Source: a virus. Taken from it: a DNA stretch of 30,158 nt. The position numbers and the translations under genes were made by a program. The stretch lies in the IMG/VR virus record IMGVR_UViG_3300032271_001949, positions 1 to 30,158 of that record. The stretch is one strand, 5' to 3'. Positions 14,672 to 20,886 of the stretch are shown piece by piece (within the stretch, counting starts at the first letter, position 1; each line of letters begins with the position of its first letter). The notes under the pieces are model-generated. The model had not been told where the DNA came from and searched no databases. It worked only from the letters and a program-made list of their open reading frames with translations.

Positions 14672-15401
14672 ATTTTAAAACGAAAGATTTACGTTTGTAA
14701 ACTTTTTCAGGATAGTATTTATCTACAAATCTTCGAGCCTGCGTATGTGAAACTTCCAAGATTTTAGCTACTTTTGCGTTCCACCCAAATTGAGTTAAGT
14801 CAATATCGGCTATTTTAGCCAATCTTTTGTTAATTTCCTCGGGTTTTAACGCATTGTAATCATAAGGCGCTTTTAAGTTTTTGTTTTTTAAAATTTTTTC
14901 AGCTTTCTTTTTTTTGTCAGACCTATTGCGCCCCCTGTAAGTATCTGTTTGAGCGTGACAATTAGGGCACAAAATTTGAAGATTTTCAAATCTATTGTCT
15001 TCATGATTTCCGTTAATGTGGTCAAGCTCTAGTGGTGCCATTTTGCCGTTCCATTGTGTTATGCCGCAACGCTCGCATTGCGCTTCTTTTAGCCCTTCTC
15101 GGATAAGGCGTCTTCTTAAACTATTAGAACCCATGTGCGGTCCAGTCCTTAACGTATTGTCTATTAAATATTCTGAAATGTCTCTGCGGGGACCAAAGTT
15201 TTGACCTTTGTTCCAGCCTTGCCCTTTCCAGTGAGAAGTATCTAACTGTAACTCCGCAATATGCCTTTTAACACTCCCATAATTTGCACCTGCGGGTTTT
15301 AATCCAAGATATTTAAGGGCGCCTGCACACGAAATAGATACAGAAACCGCTCTAGTGAGTTGTTCTTTAGTATATTTTTTGTGGACAGTATTTTTTTTCA
15401 T
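14670..15401 (-). CDS. HNH endonuclease, free-standing, in tRNA cluster
   Basis: 243 aa. Complete HNH core with zinc-binding cysteines: CERCG (C109/C112), LELDHINGN with D127-H128, N140 in FENLQILCPNCH, and C145/C148-H149. N-terminal helix-turn-helix-like stretch (TKEQLTRAVSVSISCAGALKYLGL) and C-terminal basic HTH (WNAKVAKILEVSHTQARRFV) give DNA binding. A minus-strand TATAAT lies 24 nt upstream. The coding sequence runs directly into the tRNA 3' fragment at 14624-14671, which points to insertion into a tRNA gene. It is not inside a recognisable group I intron. Confidence 0.88.
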   Translation of the reverse strand: MKKNTVHKKYTKEQLTRAVSVSISCAGALKYLGLKPAGANYGSVKRHIAELQLDTSHWKGQGWNKGQNFGPRRDISEYLIDNTLRTGPHMGSNSLRRRLIREGLKEAQCERCGITQWNGKMAPLELDHINGNHEDNRFENLQILCPNCHAQTDTYRGRNRSDKKKKAEKILKNKNLKAPYDYNALKPEEINKRLAKIADIDLTQFGWNAKVAKILEVSHTQARRFVDKYYPEKVYKRKSFVLK

Positions 15402-15425
15402 TAGGTAGAGGCGCTGATTACGCTT

Positions 15426-15431
15426 ATTATA
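15426..15431 (-). promoter_or_regulatory. -10 box TATAAT, minus strand, for HNH gene
   Basis: Exact TATAAT on the minus strand between tRNA-Leu and the HNH start at 15401 (24 nt upstream of the ATG). Confidence 0.5.
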
Positions 15432-15441
15432 GCCTTTTCTA

Positions 15442-15523
15442 TGCCCCCTGCCGGGGTCGAACCGGCACGCTTTTCAGCAAGAATTTTTAAGATTCTTGTG
15501 GCTACCTCTTACACCAAGGGGGC
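15442..15523 (-). tRNA. tRNA-Leu (anticodon TAA)
   Basis: 82 nt on the minus strand including the discriminator A. The acceptor stem GCCCCCT/AGGGGGC is perfect, the anticodon arm AGAAT-CTTAAAA-ATTCT gives TAA (codon TTA), a long variable arm follows, and the T arm is GCCGG-TTCGACC-CCGGC. No intron is present, although the cyanobacterial host gene of this type often carries a group I intron. CCA is not encoded. Confidence 0.92.
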
Positions 15524-15593
15524 TTGCGGTACAAGCATAGCGCACAGTACAGGTATCTGCACCGTAGTTTTGGGTAAGGATTCATGTACCGCC

Positions 15594-16004
15594 ATGTTTC
15601 ACTGCGAAAACGATTTACTCGCCAACCTGATTGTTTTAAGCCCAAAGGTAGCAAGAAAACGATTTCGAGAAAGTATTTTTGAGGATTGGTGTTGGCAATG
15701 CGCTTATTGTGATAAACATCTAAACGATTGCACGGCAACTATTGATCACATTATTCCTAAGCACAAAGGCGGTCACAACACAAGAAACAACCTCGCAGCT
15801 TCTTGCACTTCTTGCAATAGGGCCAAAGGTTCACAACATGTTTTTGAGTATATGAGCCCCTCTCATCAACATTATTCAGAGCAAAGGGTTGGTAAACTTA
15901 AGAAGTGGATGGAGCAAAAACCTTGCTCTTTAAAAATAGTACCAACAGCGCAAGCTATCCCTTACATTTGTCATGATGCAACCCTCGGCTGGATCGCGAC
16001 TTGA
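15594..16004 (+). CDS. HNH endonuclease domain protein
   Basis: 136 aa from ATG 15594. The frame is open back to 15441, but that part overlaps tRNA-Leu and reads as non-protein, so I reject the longer start. The HNH core: CAYC (C36/C39), TIDHIIPKHKGG with D51-H52, N66, and ASCTSCNRAKG (C71/C74, N75). This is the compact HNH form seen both in homing nucleases and in phage packaging or repair-associated nucleases. A basic region (KVARKRFRESIFEDW) precedes it. The 3' end overlaps the next gene by 32 nt. Unlike the other HNH genes here it runs in the same direction as its structural neighbours. Confidence 0.78.
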   Translation: MFHCENDLLANLIVLSPKVARKRFRESIFEDWCWQCAYCDKHLNDCTATIDHIIPKHKGGHNTRNNLAASCTSCNRAKGSQHVFEYMSPSHQHYSEQRVGKLKKWMEQKPCSLKIVPTAQAIPYICHDATLGWIAT

Positions 16005-16161
16005 TCCCCAAAGAACTGCCCCTGGGAAAGCGTTCCTTAGTGATTTTGTTTCTCAAGCTATTGAAAAGCTAAAAAACGAAAGGATTCCTGATTCTTTTCA
16101 GCAAACAGCAAACGGTCAAGTAGCTCAAGACTTGATTACAAATAAAGACTATTACGTTTGA
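15973..16161 (+). CDS. Small hypothetical protein overlapping the HNH gene
   Basis: 62 aa, beginning ATGATG inside the end of the HNH gene (32-nt overlap in another frame) and ending 2 nt before the next ATG. A disordered N-terminus (QPSAGSRLDPQRTAPG) is followed by a helix (FLSDFVSQAIEKLKNERIPD) and a polar tail. Not recognised. The tight spacing to the next gene supports expression. Confidence 0.5.
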   Translation: MMQPSAGSRLDPQRTAPGKAFLSDFVSQAIEKLKNERIPDSFQQTANGQVAQDLITNKDYYV

Positions 16162-16163
16162 TC

Positions 16164-16436
16164 ATGGCTGATCACGCAAAAGCCAAAAGGCTGGCCAAGG
16201 AACACATGAAGTGTAATTGCCCGCAAAAAGCACCTCCTGGGGACACCCATAAAAAAGTGGTTAAATCTTGTCACGACGGTGAGGAAAAAATTGTCAGGTA
16301 CGGTCGTCGCGGCTACGAAGATTACACGCAACATCATGACCCCGAGCGCCGCAAAAACTTTAGGGCTAGAATGAGATGTGATGAAAAAATGGATAAGAAC
16401 ACCCCACGGTACTGGGCTTGTTCAGATCTTTGGTAA
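16164..16436 (+). CDS. Conserved-looking Cys/His basic protein of unknown function
   Basis: 90 aa from ATG 16164. Two parts: a short Lys-rich N-terminus with a CNC motif, and a segment with the pattern KVVKSCHDGEEKIVRYG, RGYEDYTQHHD, ERRKNFRARM.CDEK and TPRYWACSDLW. A similar pattern (C.DGKEKI.R.G ... RK.F.ARH...YW.....W) recurs in phage and giant-virus proteins of unknown function; I recall it as a DUF but cannot verify which. Cysteines and histidines could bind a metal. It sits 5 nt before the Dps gene, so the two are probably co-expressed. Confidence 0.6.
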   Translation: MADHAKAKRLAKEHMKCNCPQKAPPGDTHKKVVKSCHDGEEKIVRYGRRGYEDYTQHHDPERRKNFRARMRCDEKMDKNTPRYWACSDLW

Positions 16437-16441
16437 GTTAA

Positions 16442-16912
16442 ATGGCAAAACCTGCAATTGACAAATCAACTCCTTGCTACTGCCACTTAACGCAGTGTTT
16501 GCGTGACTCGGTTCACGTTTATCATCAAACTCAACTTGTCCATTGGAATTTGATGGGTGGAAAGTTTTATTCCATTCACAAATTGACAGAGATGATCTAT
16601 GAGGAAATGCAAGAAGGTAATGATGTTATTGCCGAGCATATTCGCTCTTTGGACATTGCCACACCAAAAACCGTCGAGGATTTGGTGTACACAACCTTGC
16701 CAGCAATCCCTTTGGAAAGTTGCTTTAACCAAGAGCCCATTATTCTGCAACTGGCAACCAACCACAATTTGCTCGCCAAAAAATTTGAAGAGTTAATCAA
16801 AATGAGCGAATCAATCGGCGATCAACTTACTCTCGACCTTGGAGTTGAGCGTGGTCGCGTGCATAAGAAGTTTCAATGGTTGCTTAAGAGTACACTAGAT
16901 TATAAGAAATAA
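16442..16912 (+). CDS. dps: Dps-type ferritin (DNA protection / iron storage)
   Basis: 156 aa, the usual Dps length. The signature stretch QLVHWNLMGGKFYSIHKL and YEEMQEGNDVIAEHIRSL matches the family. The four ferroxidase residues sit at H34, H46, D61 and E65: the gaps of 12, 15 and 4 equal those of the Listeria Dps-like ferritin site (His31, His43, Asp58, Glu62). Family members form 12-subunit shells that oxidise Fe(II) with peroxide and protect DNA. The C-terminal helix (LAKKFEELIKMSESIGDQLTLDLGVERGR) is also as expected. No long basic N-terminal DNA-binding tail, so iron and peroxide detoxification is more likely than DNA condensation. Co-directional with a Cys/His protein upstream and virion-like genes downstream. 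Confidence 0.82.
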   Translation: MAKPAIDKSTPCYCHLTQCLRDSVHVYHQTQLVHWNLMGGKFYSIHKLTEMIYEEMQEGNDVIAEHIRSLDIATPKTVEDLVYTTLPAIPLESCFNQEPIILQLATNHNLLAKKFEELIKMSESIGDQLTLDLGVERGRVHKKFQWLLKSTLDYKK

Positions 16913-16918
16913 CAAACC

Positions 16919-17266
16919 ATGTCTTACAATCCAATTCACATTGATACGCTGTTTTACTATCCGACGGCGCTCACTACGGCAGGCACAACGGCAACTCTTT
17001 TGGCGGCTGATCAAGATAATGCAGCGCCCATTAATTTTGGTTTTCAAGTCACTGTCGCCAGCATTGGCACTAACGTGGTCGTGCGCTTTGAAGGCAGTTT
17101 AGACAACACTAACTTCTTTGCTTTGGCAGCTTCTGACACCACGATTACCACTAACGGGACTACGGGGTACTTCTTTTCAAGCATGCCCCTCAAGGCCGTC
17201 AGAGCGCGCCTGGTGTCAATCCTTACGGGCACACCTACCGTTACCTTCGTCATCTCTGCAAAATAA
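16919..17266 (+). CDS. Virion-type beta protein, paralogue 1 of a tandem pair
   Basis: 115 aa, all-beta composition with few charges. It contains VASIGTNVVVRFEGSLDNTNFFAL, the (L/F)(D/E)GS.D.TNF motif of a common phage structural family, and ends in TVTFVISAK. The next gene is a diverged copy with the same layout (N-terminal T..PT..T.GTT, central RF/LDGS, C-terminal TVTF). Spacing of 6 nt from Dps and 3 nt to its partner indicates one transcription unit. Location in the virion unknown. Confidence 0.65.
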   Translation: MSYNPIHIDTLFYYPTALTTAGTTATLLAADQDNAAPINFGFQVTVASIGTNVVVRFEGSLDNTNFFALAASDTTITTNGTTGYFFSSMPLKAVRARLVSILTGTPTVTFVISAK

Positions 17267-17269
17267 CTA

Positions 17270-17614
17270 ATGAGTTATTTTGAAAGTTATCAACAAACCG
17301 CCCTATTTAATTTCCCAACGTTAACCACCCCGGGAACAACTGAGGCAGTTGAAGTTTATACTATTAACTATCTTTCTACGCGAAATTATACGTTGATTGC
17401 GACTGTTGCAAATATTAACACTTCAGTCGTGGTGAGGCTTGATGGTAGCGTAGATGGTACCAATTTTGGTGCCATGATTTCAAACACAGTTACGGAAAAT
17501 GGTACGTATGCGTACAACGTCAGTGGTTTCCCAATGAAACAGATACGTGCCAACTTCTTTCATGAAACCGGTGGCACCGACGCTACTGTTACTTTCCAGG
17601 TTGCTGCCAATTAA
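17270..17614 (+). CDS. Virion-type beta protein, paralogue 2 of a tandem pair
   Basis: 114 aa. The central motif VANINTSVVVRLDGSVDGTNFGAM and the end TDATVTFQVAAN align with the preceding protein, so the pair arose by duplication. Sequence identity is low apart from these motifs, suggesting an old duplication. Its TAA shares TTAA with the stop of the convergent oxygenase gene. Confidence 0.65.
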   Translation: MSYFESYQQTALFNFPTLTTPGTTEAVEVYTINYLSTRNYTLIATVANINTSVVVRLDGSVDGTNFGAMISNTVTENGTYAYNVSGFPMKQIRANFFHETGGTDATVTFQVAAN

Positions 17615-18405
17615 ATTAACGGCCAACTGCGCCACCATTTTGTGATTACGTATTTATTCCCACTAACTGCCGGCAATGCTTCGTGCATTGTTTTAATGTT
17701 GGGTAACCCGTTTTGATAAAGATTATTCCAAATAACAGCTTTGCCTGTCGTTGGTTTGATCTTTAATTTTAGATGCTTAAAGTAAGTTTCTCCGCCTTCT
17801 TCTACATCATTAAGGTAAATTAAAAAAGTCCATGTGCGTTGACCCATCCATTCTGTGTAGACTTTATATTCTCTCGCTAAAGGGCAAAAGTAATCGGCGT
17901 GTTCTTTGTAGTACTGCCCAGGTTCGTATTTTTGTGCCTGCATAACTTCACCCAAAAACGGATTTAACCCCATAAACTCAGCAATTTTGTTATCAAGATT
18001 ATTTAAAAGAGGTGAAGAAAAATAATGCATGTCTGCGGTTTTGCTGGTACGATAACTTGTTGTCAAGCTTTTATCTGTAGGATCCGCAACAGTTGATGGC
18101 CTGAGATTTGTGTCAGTCACTTTAATCAGTTCTTGGCACTCTTCCGCAGTTAAAAAATTCTTTACATTGTACATTTGCGTGAAAGGAAACAAAAGTTTCT
18201 TTGCCTCCTTGGGGAATGGCCTGTTAGCAAATTCTCTGTAATCAATAGTTTTTGGTTTACTTTTAAAACTACAAAGTCGTAAAAGTTGTTCTATTTGTTC
18301 ATCGCTTTGATTATACGCGTTTTTAATGTACCTAATAACTTGAGTTTTACTGACTCCGCTGACAGCTGCTTTCATCATCTCGTAAGCAACGCTTTGTTGT
18401 TCCAT
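17611..18405 (-). CDS. 2-oxoglutarate/Fe(II) oxygenase, prolyl-4-hydroxylase-like
   Basis: 264 aa from ATG 18405 (a TTG 6 nt upstream is also in frame). Fe(II)-binding residues: H169-x-D171 in YKEHADYF and H241 in TMHEALP; K251, ten residues later, should bind 2-oxoglutarate, and TKWWR closes the fold. Conserved P4H features include FLTAEECQELI, YRTS, LNDVEEGGETYF and GKAVIWNN. The N-terminal 65 residues form a separate helical part (VIRYIKNAYNQSDEQIEQLL). The family hydroxylates Pro or other residues on proteins; cyanophages often carry such genes, with unknown substrates. A single minus-strand gene between plus-strand units. Confidence 0.85.
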   Translation of the reverse strand: MEQQSVAYEMMKAAVSGVSKTQVIRYIKNAYNQSDEQIEQLLRLCSFKSKPKTIDYREFANRPFPKEAKKLLFPFTQMYNVKNFLTAEECQELIKVTDTNLRPSTVADPTDKSLTTSYRTSKTADMHYFSSPLLNNLDNKIAEFMGLNPFLGEVMQAQKYEPGQYYKEHADYFCPLAREYKVYTEWMGQRTWTFLIYLNDVEEGGETYFKHLKLKIKPTTGKAVIWNNLYQNGLPNIKTMHEALPAVSGNKYVITKWWRSWPLI

Positions 18406-18424
18406 TTGCAAAGTACAGTCTGAG

Positions 18425-18430
18425 TAAAAT
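18425..18430 (+). promoter_or_regulatory. Putative phage promoter (TAAAAT)
   Basis: TAAAAT in GAGTAAAATATAG, 19 nt before ATG 18450 and upstream of the small genes at 18450 and 18545. Confidence 0.45.
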
Positions 18431-18449
18431 ATAGTGGATAAAAGCTTTT

Positions 18450-18533
18450 ATGGCAAGTGGAAGTAGTTGCATTGATTTTTGCTTGTACCTTTTTCACAAG
18501 CTACAGCCTTGGTTCCTATTTCCTAAAACCTAG
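18450..18533 (+). CDS. Possible 27-aa peptide, weak
   Basis: ATG 18450 to TAG 18531-18533, starting MASGSSCIDFCLYLFHKL. The distance from the TAAAAT motif (19 nt) fits the other genes, but the frame is very short, Cys/Phe-rich and without a ribosome site. A hairpin GCTTGT/ACAAGC (18481-18501) lies inside it. It may simply be leader sequence for the gene at 18545. Confidence 0.2.
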   Translation: MASGSSCIDFCLYLFHKLQPWFLFPKT

Positions 18534-18544
18534 TTGGAGACACG

Positions 18545-18703
18545 ATGGCATCCGATTCAGCCACAAAAAATTATCTACACAACTACGTTACGGAACGCTT
18601 GCCCGCCTTAACCCAAGGTAGCCTTGAAAACCCAAACGACCCGCCTTCAATAGCTGAAGATCGCCGTTACACCCCGTTACAACCGCTCCCGTATCAAATT
18701 TAA
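18545..18703 (+). CDS. Small hypothetical protein (52 aa)
   Basis: ATG 18545 to TAA 18701-18703. The product begins MASDSATKNYLHNYVTERLP and continues with a polar, proline-rich tail (SLENPNDPPSIAEDRRYTPLQPLPYQI). A GGAGA ribosome-site-like stretch lies 5 nt before the ATG. The composition looks like a real gene and it fills a gap between the oxygenase and the NblA-like gene. No family recognised. Confidence 0.55.
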   Translation: MASDSATKNYLHNYVTERLPALTQGSLENPNDPPSIAEDRRYTPLQPLPYQI

Positions 18704-18724
18704 ACGGTTTTTAGTCACGGCTGT

Positions 18725-18730
18725 TAGAAT
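18725..18730 (+). promoter_or_regulatory. Putative phage promoter (TAGAAT)
   Basis: TAGAAT in CTGTTAGAATTACG, 23 nt before ATG 18754. Confidence 0.45.
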
Positions 18731-18753
18731 TACGTCATAGATTGGGCCAGTTA

Positions 18754-18978
18754 ATGGACGCCGATGCCTTAAGTTTATCAGTCGACCAAGAGTTTGCTGT
18801 GCACGCAGCGGCTTTTGCGATCAAAAACATGGACCGAGATGAACTGGAGGAAGCGTTCATCGACATGCTTCATCAAAAAATGAGGGATCGTCAGATGTTC
18901 TTCATGGTTCTTAAGGAACATGGCATCGATGCAGAGATTACCTTCAACTACCTCACCGAACAACAACTCCCTTCGTAA
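18754..18978 (+). CDS. NblA-like phycobilisome degradation adaptor (tentative)
   Basis: 74 aa from ATG 18754 (a TTG at 18742 would add 4 residues). Residues 7-57 follow the NblA pattern: LS..QEF (L8-F14), then ..H...F.I..M.R.EL.E.F...L.QKM and a Lys near the end (LKEHGI). NblA is a small two-helix protein that links phycobilisomes to the Clp protease; phage copies are known from bloom-forming hosts and from uncultured marine cyanophages. Here the family's usual 55-65 aa core is followed by a 14-residue tail. The similarity is by pattern only, so another small helical family is possible. Own TAGAAT promoter; 2 nt from the next gene. Confidence 0.55.
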   Translation: MDADALSLSVDQEFAVHAAAFAIKNMDRDELEEAFIDMLHQKMRDRQMFFMVLKEHGIDAEITFNYLTEQQLPS

Positions 18979-18980
18979 CA

Positions 18981-19367
18981 ATGGCCGTCACTCGCACTAT
19001 TAAAGGCACCCTGGATAAGCTTCAAGTCAGTGGTGGTACTGAGATTACTTTTCTTGGCCCCACTACTGCAGGCAATGTGGGGGACTTGACTAGGGGTTTT
19101 CGTGTCAACCCTGCAAACACTGGTGACATTATTGTCACAATTAACAAAAGCTTCGCTTTGATTGATCTTGAAATCTTTAGGGAAGACGCATACACCGCAG
19201 GTTCAGCGCCTACTGGTTATGTAAAGTTTTTTAACATTTTTAAAGCGGGCAAAGGCAAAGGAGCTGTTGGTGTTACCGTCACTGACGCCTCAAAGGATTA
19301 TATTGTGTTGCTAACGTTTGATGATTACAGTGAAGCTTCTTACACCGGCTCAGTCGTCATCCCCTAA
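18981..19367 (+). CDS. Hypothetical beta-rich protein
   Basis: 128 aa, not recognised. Evenly spread Thr, Val, Gly and Asp with alternating hydrophobic stretches (ITFLGPTTAGNVGDLTRGF, GDIIVTINKSF, YIVLLTFDDYSEASYTGSVVIP) suggest a beta sandwich. No membrane segment or cysteine. It starts 2 nt after the NblA-like gene and its 3' end overlaps the lysozyme-like gene by 47 nt. Possibly a virion accessory protein. Confidence 0.6.
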   Translation: MAVTRTIKGTLDKLQVSGGTEITFLGPTTAGNVGDLTRGFRVNPANTGDIIVTINKSFALIDLEIFREDAYTAGSAPTGYVKFFNIFKAGKGKGAVGVTVTDASKDYIVLLTFDDYSEASYTGSVVIP

Positions 19368-20064
19368 TAAATACACTAGCCCTTTTCTTAGCGACACAGC
19401 GGTTCAACTAATCAAAACGTACACTGTGGCCAGGACCGAAATTGGTCTTGGCCGTTTTGCTAGCTACAAGACTGAACACGGTGAGTGGCGTATTGGGTAT
19501 GGCAGCACCCGCATCGGGAAAGTGTGGGCTGGACCTCACTTTAAAACCACACGGAAAGAAGTTGATCAACAATTGGTTAAAGATCTAGAAGATTTTTGTT
19601 CTAAATTTTTTAGCTATGTTTTCATGCCGCTTAATGTAAAGAAGCGCGCAGCAATTGTCAGCTATGCTCACAGCGTTGGTTTGGTTGCATTTAAAGAATC
19701 CAGGTTGTTAAGCCTTATTAATGAGCGTGCAACAAAAAACGCAATCATAAAAGAGTGGAGTCCTTTCATAAATCCTGAGTATAGGTACGTCAACTCCCTT
19801 TTAAAAAGGCGGCGCAGGGTTGAATTAAATATGTACCTGGCGCCAGATGCTCAAGTTCCTCTTTTTACTGAGCACAAATGTGAGTTGAAACAGTGTCTCC
19901 TCAACATTGGCGAAAGTTACATGGGAACGCCAAACCAAATCAAGGCAATAGAATATCTTGAGCGGAAACTCCTGGAGTGGGATCCGTCCGAAGAAACTCT
20001 GCGGCGATTTTGGCGTTACTGGAATCAAGAGCAGGGGGGATTGGGTTCGCCTCGAAGCCTTTAG
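19321..20064 (+). CDS. GH24 (T4 lysozyme-like) endolysin with altered catalytic residues
   Basis: 247 aa from ATG 19321, overlapping the previous gene by 47 nt; an in-frame GTG further on would remove the leading residues, so the exact start is uncertain. The fold signature is clear: TVARTEIG with catalytic Glu E40, ASYKTEHGEWRIGYGS (about 47-62), N(V)KKRAAIVSYAHSVG...F..S.LL..IN, and RRRRVELNMYL. In T4 lysozyme Asp20 and Thr26 follow the Glu; in alignment by motif these become Thr and Arg (WRIGYG), so only the Glu is kept. The C-terminal 60 residues (LERKLLEWDPS..TLRRFWRYW) are extra and probably helical. Likely cuts peptidoglycan, but activity with changed residues is untested. Confidence 0.72.
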   Translation: MITVKLLTPAQSSSPNKYTSPFLSDTAVQLIKTYTVARTEIGLGRFASYKTEHGEWRIGYGSTRIGKVWAGPHFKTTRKEVDQQLVKDLEDFCSKFFSYVFMPLNVKKRAAIVSYAHSVGLVAFKESRLLSLINERATKNAIIKEWSPFINPEYRYVNSLLKRRRRVELNMYLAPDAQVPLFTEHKCELKQCLLNIGESYMGTPNQIKAIEYLERKLLEWDPSEETLRRFWRYWNQEQGGLGSPRSL

Positions 20065-20140
20065 AGCACTGGAGCCAATCCAGCATGTCAAGAAGCTCTA
20101 GCTCTGGACAGTAATTGTGAAGAATTTTATCTGCATCCAT
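19940..20140 (-). CDS. Small hypothetical protein overlapping the endolysin gene antisense
   Basis: 66 aa from ATG 20140. A strong AAGGAG lies 7 nt before the ATG, and the start overlaps the end of the DUF1599-like gene by 14 nt, both typical of a coupled gene. The N-terminal half (MDADKILHNYCPELELLDML) looks natural. The C-terminal half runs antisense over the last 125 nt of the plus-strand endolysin gene and may be constrained by it. No family recognised. Real expression is plausible but not certain. Confidence 0.45.
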   Translation of the reverse strand: MDADKILHNYCPELELLDMLDWLQCSKGFEANPIPPALDSSNAKIAAEFLRTDPTPGVSAQDILLP

Positions 20141-20465
20141 AAGGTAACTCCTTGGGTAGTTTAAATTCACTTACCGCTTTTTCGATAAGCGCATCGTTTT
20201 GTGCTAATGCAATTTTAAGTAACACCAAATATCCAATCAAATCTTGCACTACATCTTCATCACAGGCAAGCAAACCGGCTCCTTTTTGGATGCGATTTAA
20301 TTTGTCATCAATGCGAACAAGAAGTTGTTCTACGGAATCTGCTTTACTGAAAATGCGCGTAGGATTTAATGCTGCGTCGCCATATTTTGCATTTTTTTCT
20401 AGTAGTAAAGTTTTGATTTCATCACATACTTGCGCAATCTTTAACTGATTTTCGCTAAGGCCCAT
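20127..20465 (-). CDS. DUF1599/Nmad-like protein, possible nucleotide-metabolism role
   Basis: 112 aa from ATG 20465. The pattern EKNAKYGDAAL (23-33), RIFS, LLVRIDDKLNRI (48-59) and DEDVVQDLIGYLVLLKIA is that of the small all-helical DUF1599 family, also called nucleotide-modification-associated. The acidic EKN..YGD and DE..DLIGYL residues resemble the metal-binding helices of MazG-type pyrophosphatases. The substrate is unknown. The gene starts close to the divergent gene at 20492; the small gene at 20140 follows. Confidence 0.72.
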   Translation of the reverse strand: MGLSENQLKIAQVCDEIKTLLLEKNAKYGDAALNPTRIFSKADSVEQLLVRIDDKLNRIQKGAGLLACDEDVVQDLIGYLVLLKIALAQNDALIEKAVSEFKLPKELPYGCR

Positions 20466-20491
20466 GGGTTTATCCCTGTCAAAATGGAGGT

Positions 20492-20791
20492 ATGGAACCA
20501 AAGGCTAGCACAGATTACGACGTCGATAACCGTTATCGTGGTCTAAAGACTACTAAAGATGACCGCGCTCATGGGAAGACCGGAACAGAAGATGATCAGG
20601 AAGGGAAACGTGCTTTAGCAAAAGCACTGGCACAACGCAGAATAAGTCAGCGCCCGTCTTTGACACAGGATCGCAAAGAAGATGACCACTTTATTGTGTC
20701 TGGCCCTGGTGACACGATGTACAGGTTTAAAAACTCTTTTGGTGCACCACGTAGCCCTGCTCAACGGCGCCTTGGGCAAGTTAATCAATAA
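20492..20791 (+). CDS. Hypothetical basic, polar protein
   Basis: 99 aa. GGAGG lies 3 nt upstream of ATG 20492, a good ribosome site. The protein is very polar (DYDVDNRYRGLKTTKDDRAHG, EDDQEGKRALAKALAQRR) with one hydrophobic spot near the end (TMYRFKNSFGAPRSPAQRRLG). No cysteines. Probably partly disordered; function not recognised. It divides the minus-strand cluster. Its stop codon lies inside the first copy of a 50-bp tandem repeat. Confidence 0.6.
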   Translation: MEPKASTDYDVDNRYRGLKTTKDDRAHGKTGTEDDQEGKRALAKALAQRRISQRPSLTQDRKEDDHFIVSGPGDTMYRFKNSFGAPRSPAQRRLGQVNQ

Positions 20792-20886
20792 ATTACTTTT
20801 CCAAGATGTAAAAAAACGTTAACAAACGCTCAATTTAATAAATTACTCTTCCAAGATGCGAAAAAATGTCAACAAAACGATCAATC
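20787..20886. repeat. 50-bp tandem direct repeat at the ends of two convergent genes
   Basis: 20787-20836 and 20837-20886 are two adjacent copies starting AATAAATTACT and containing TTCCAAGATG, with about 80% identity. Copy 2 is the 3' end of the methyltransferase-like gene on the minus strand. Copy 1 contains the stop of the plus-strand gene and would encode a broken version of the same protein end. It looks like a local duplication. Confidence 0.8.

Noticed and set aside
14624-14710. A complete second tRNA next to tRNA-Thr
   Set aside because: Only the 3' half folds. The 5' acceptor AGGAGCG and a D arm are absent where they should be; the sequence there is the end of the HNH gene.
15441-15593. 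N-terminal extension of the HNH protein at 15594
   Set aside because: These bases are tRNA-Leu on the other strand plus a short leader; the translated product reads as non-protein.
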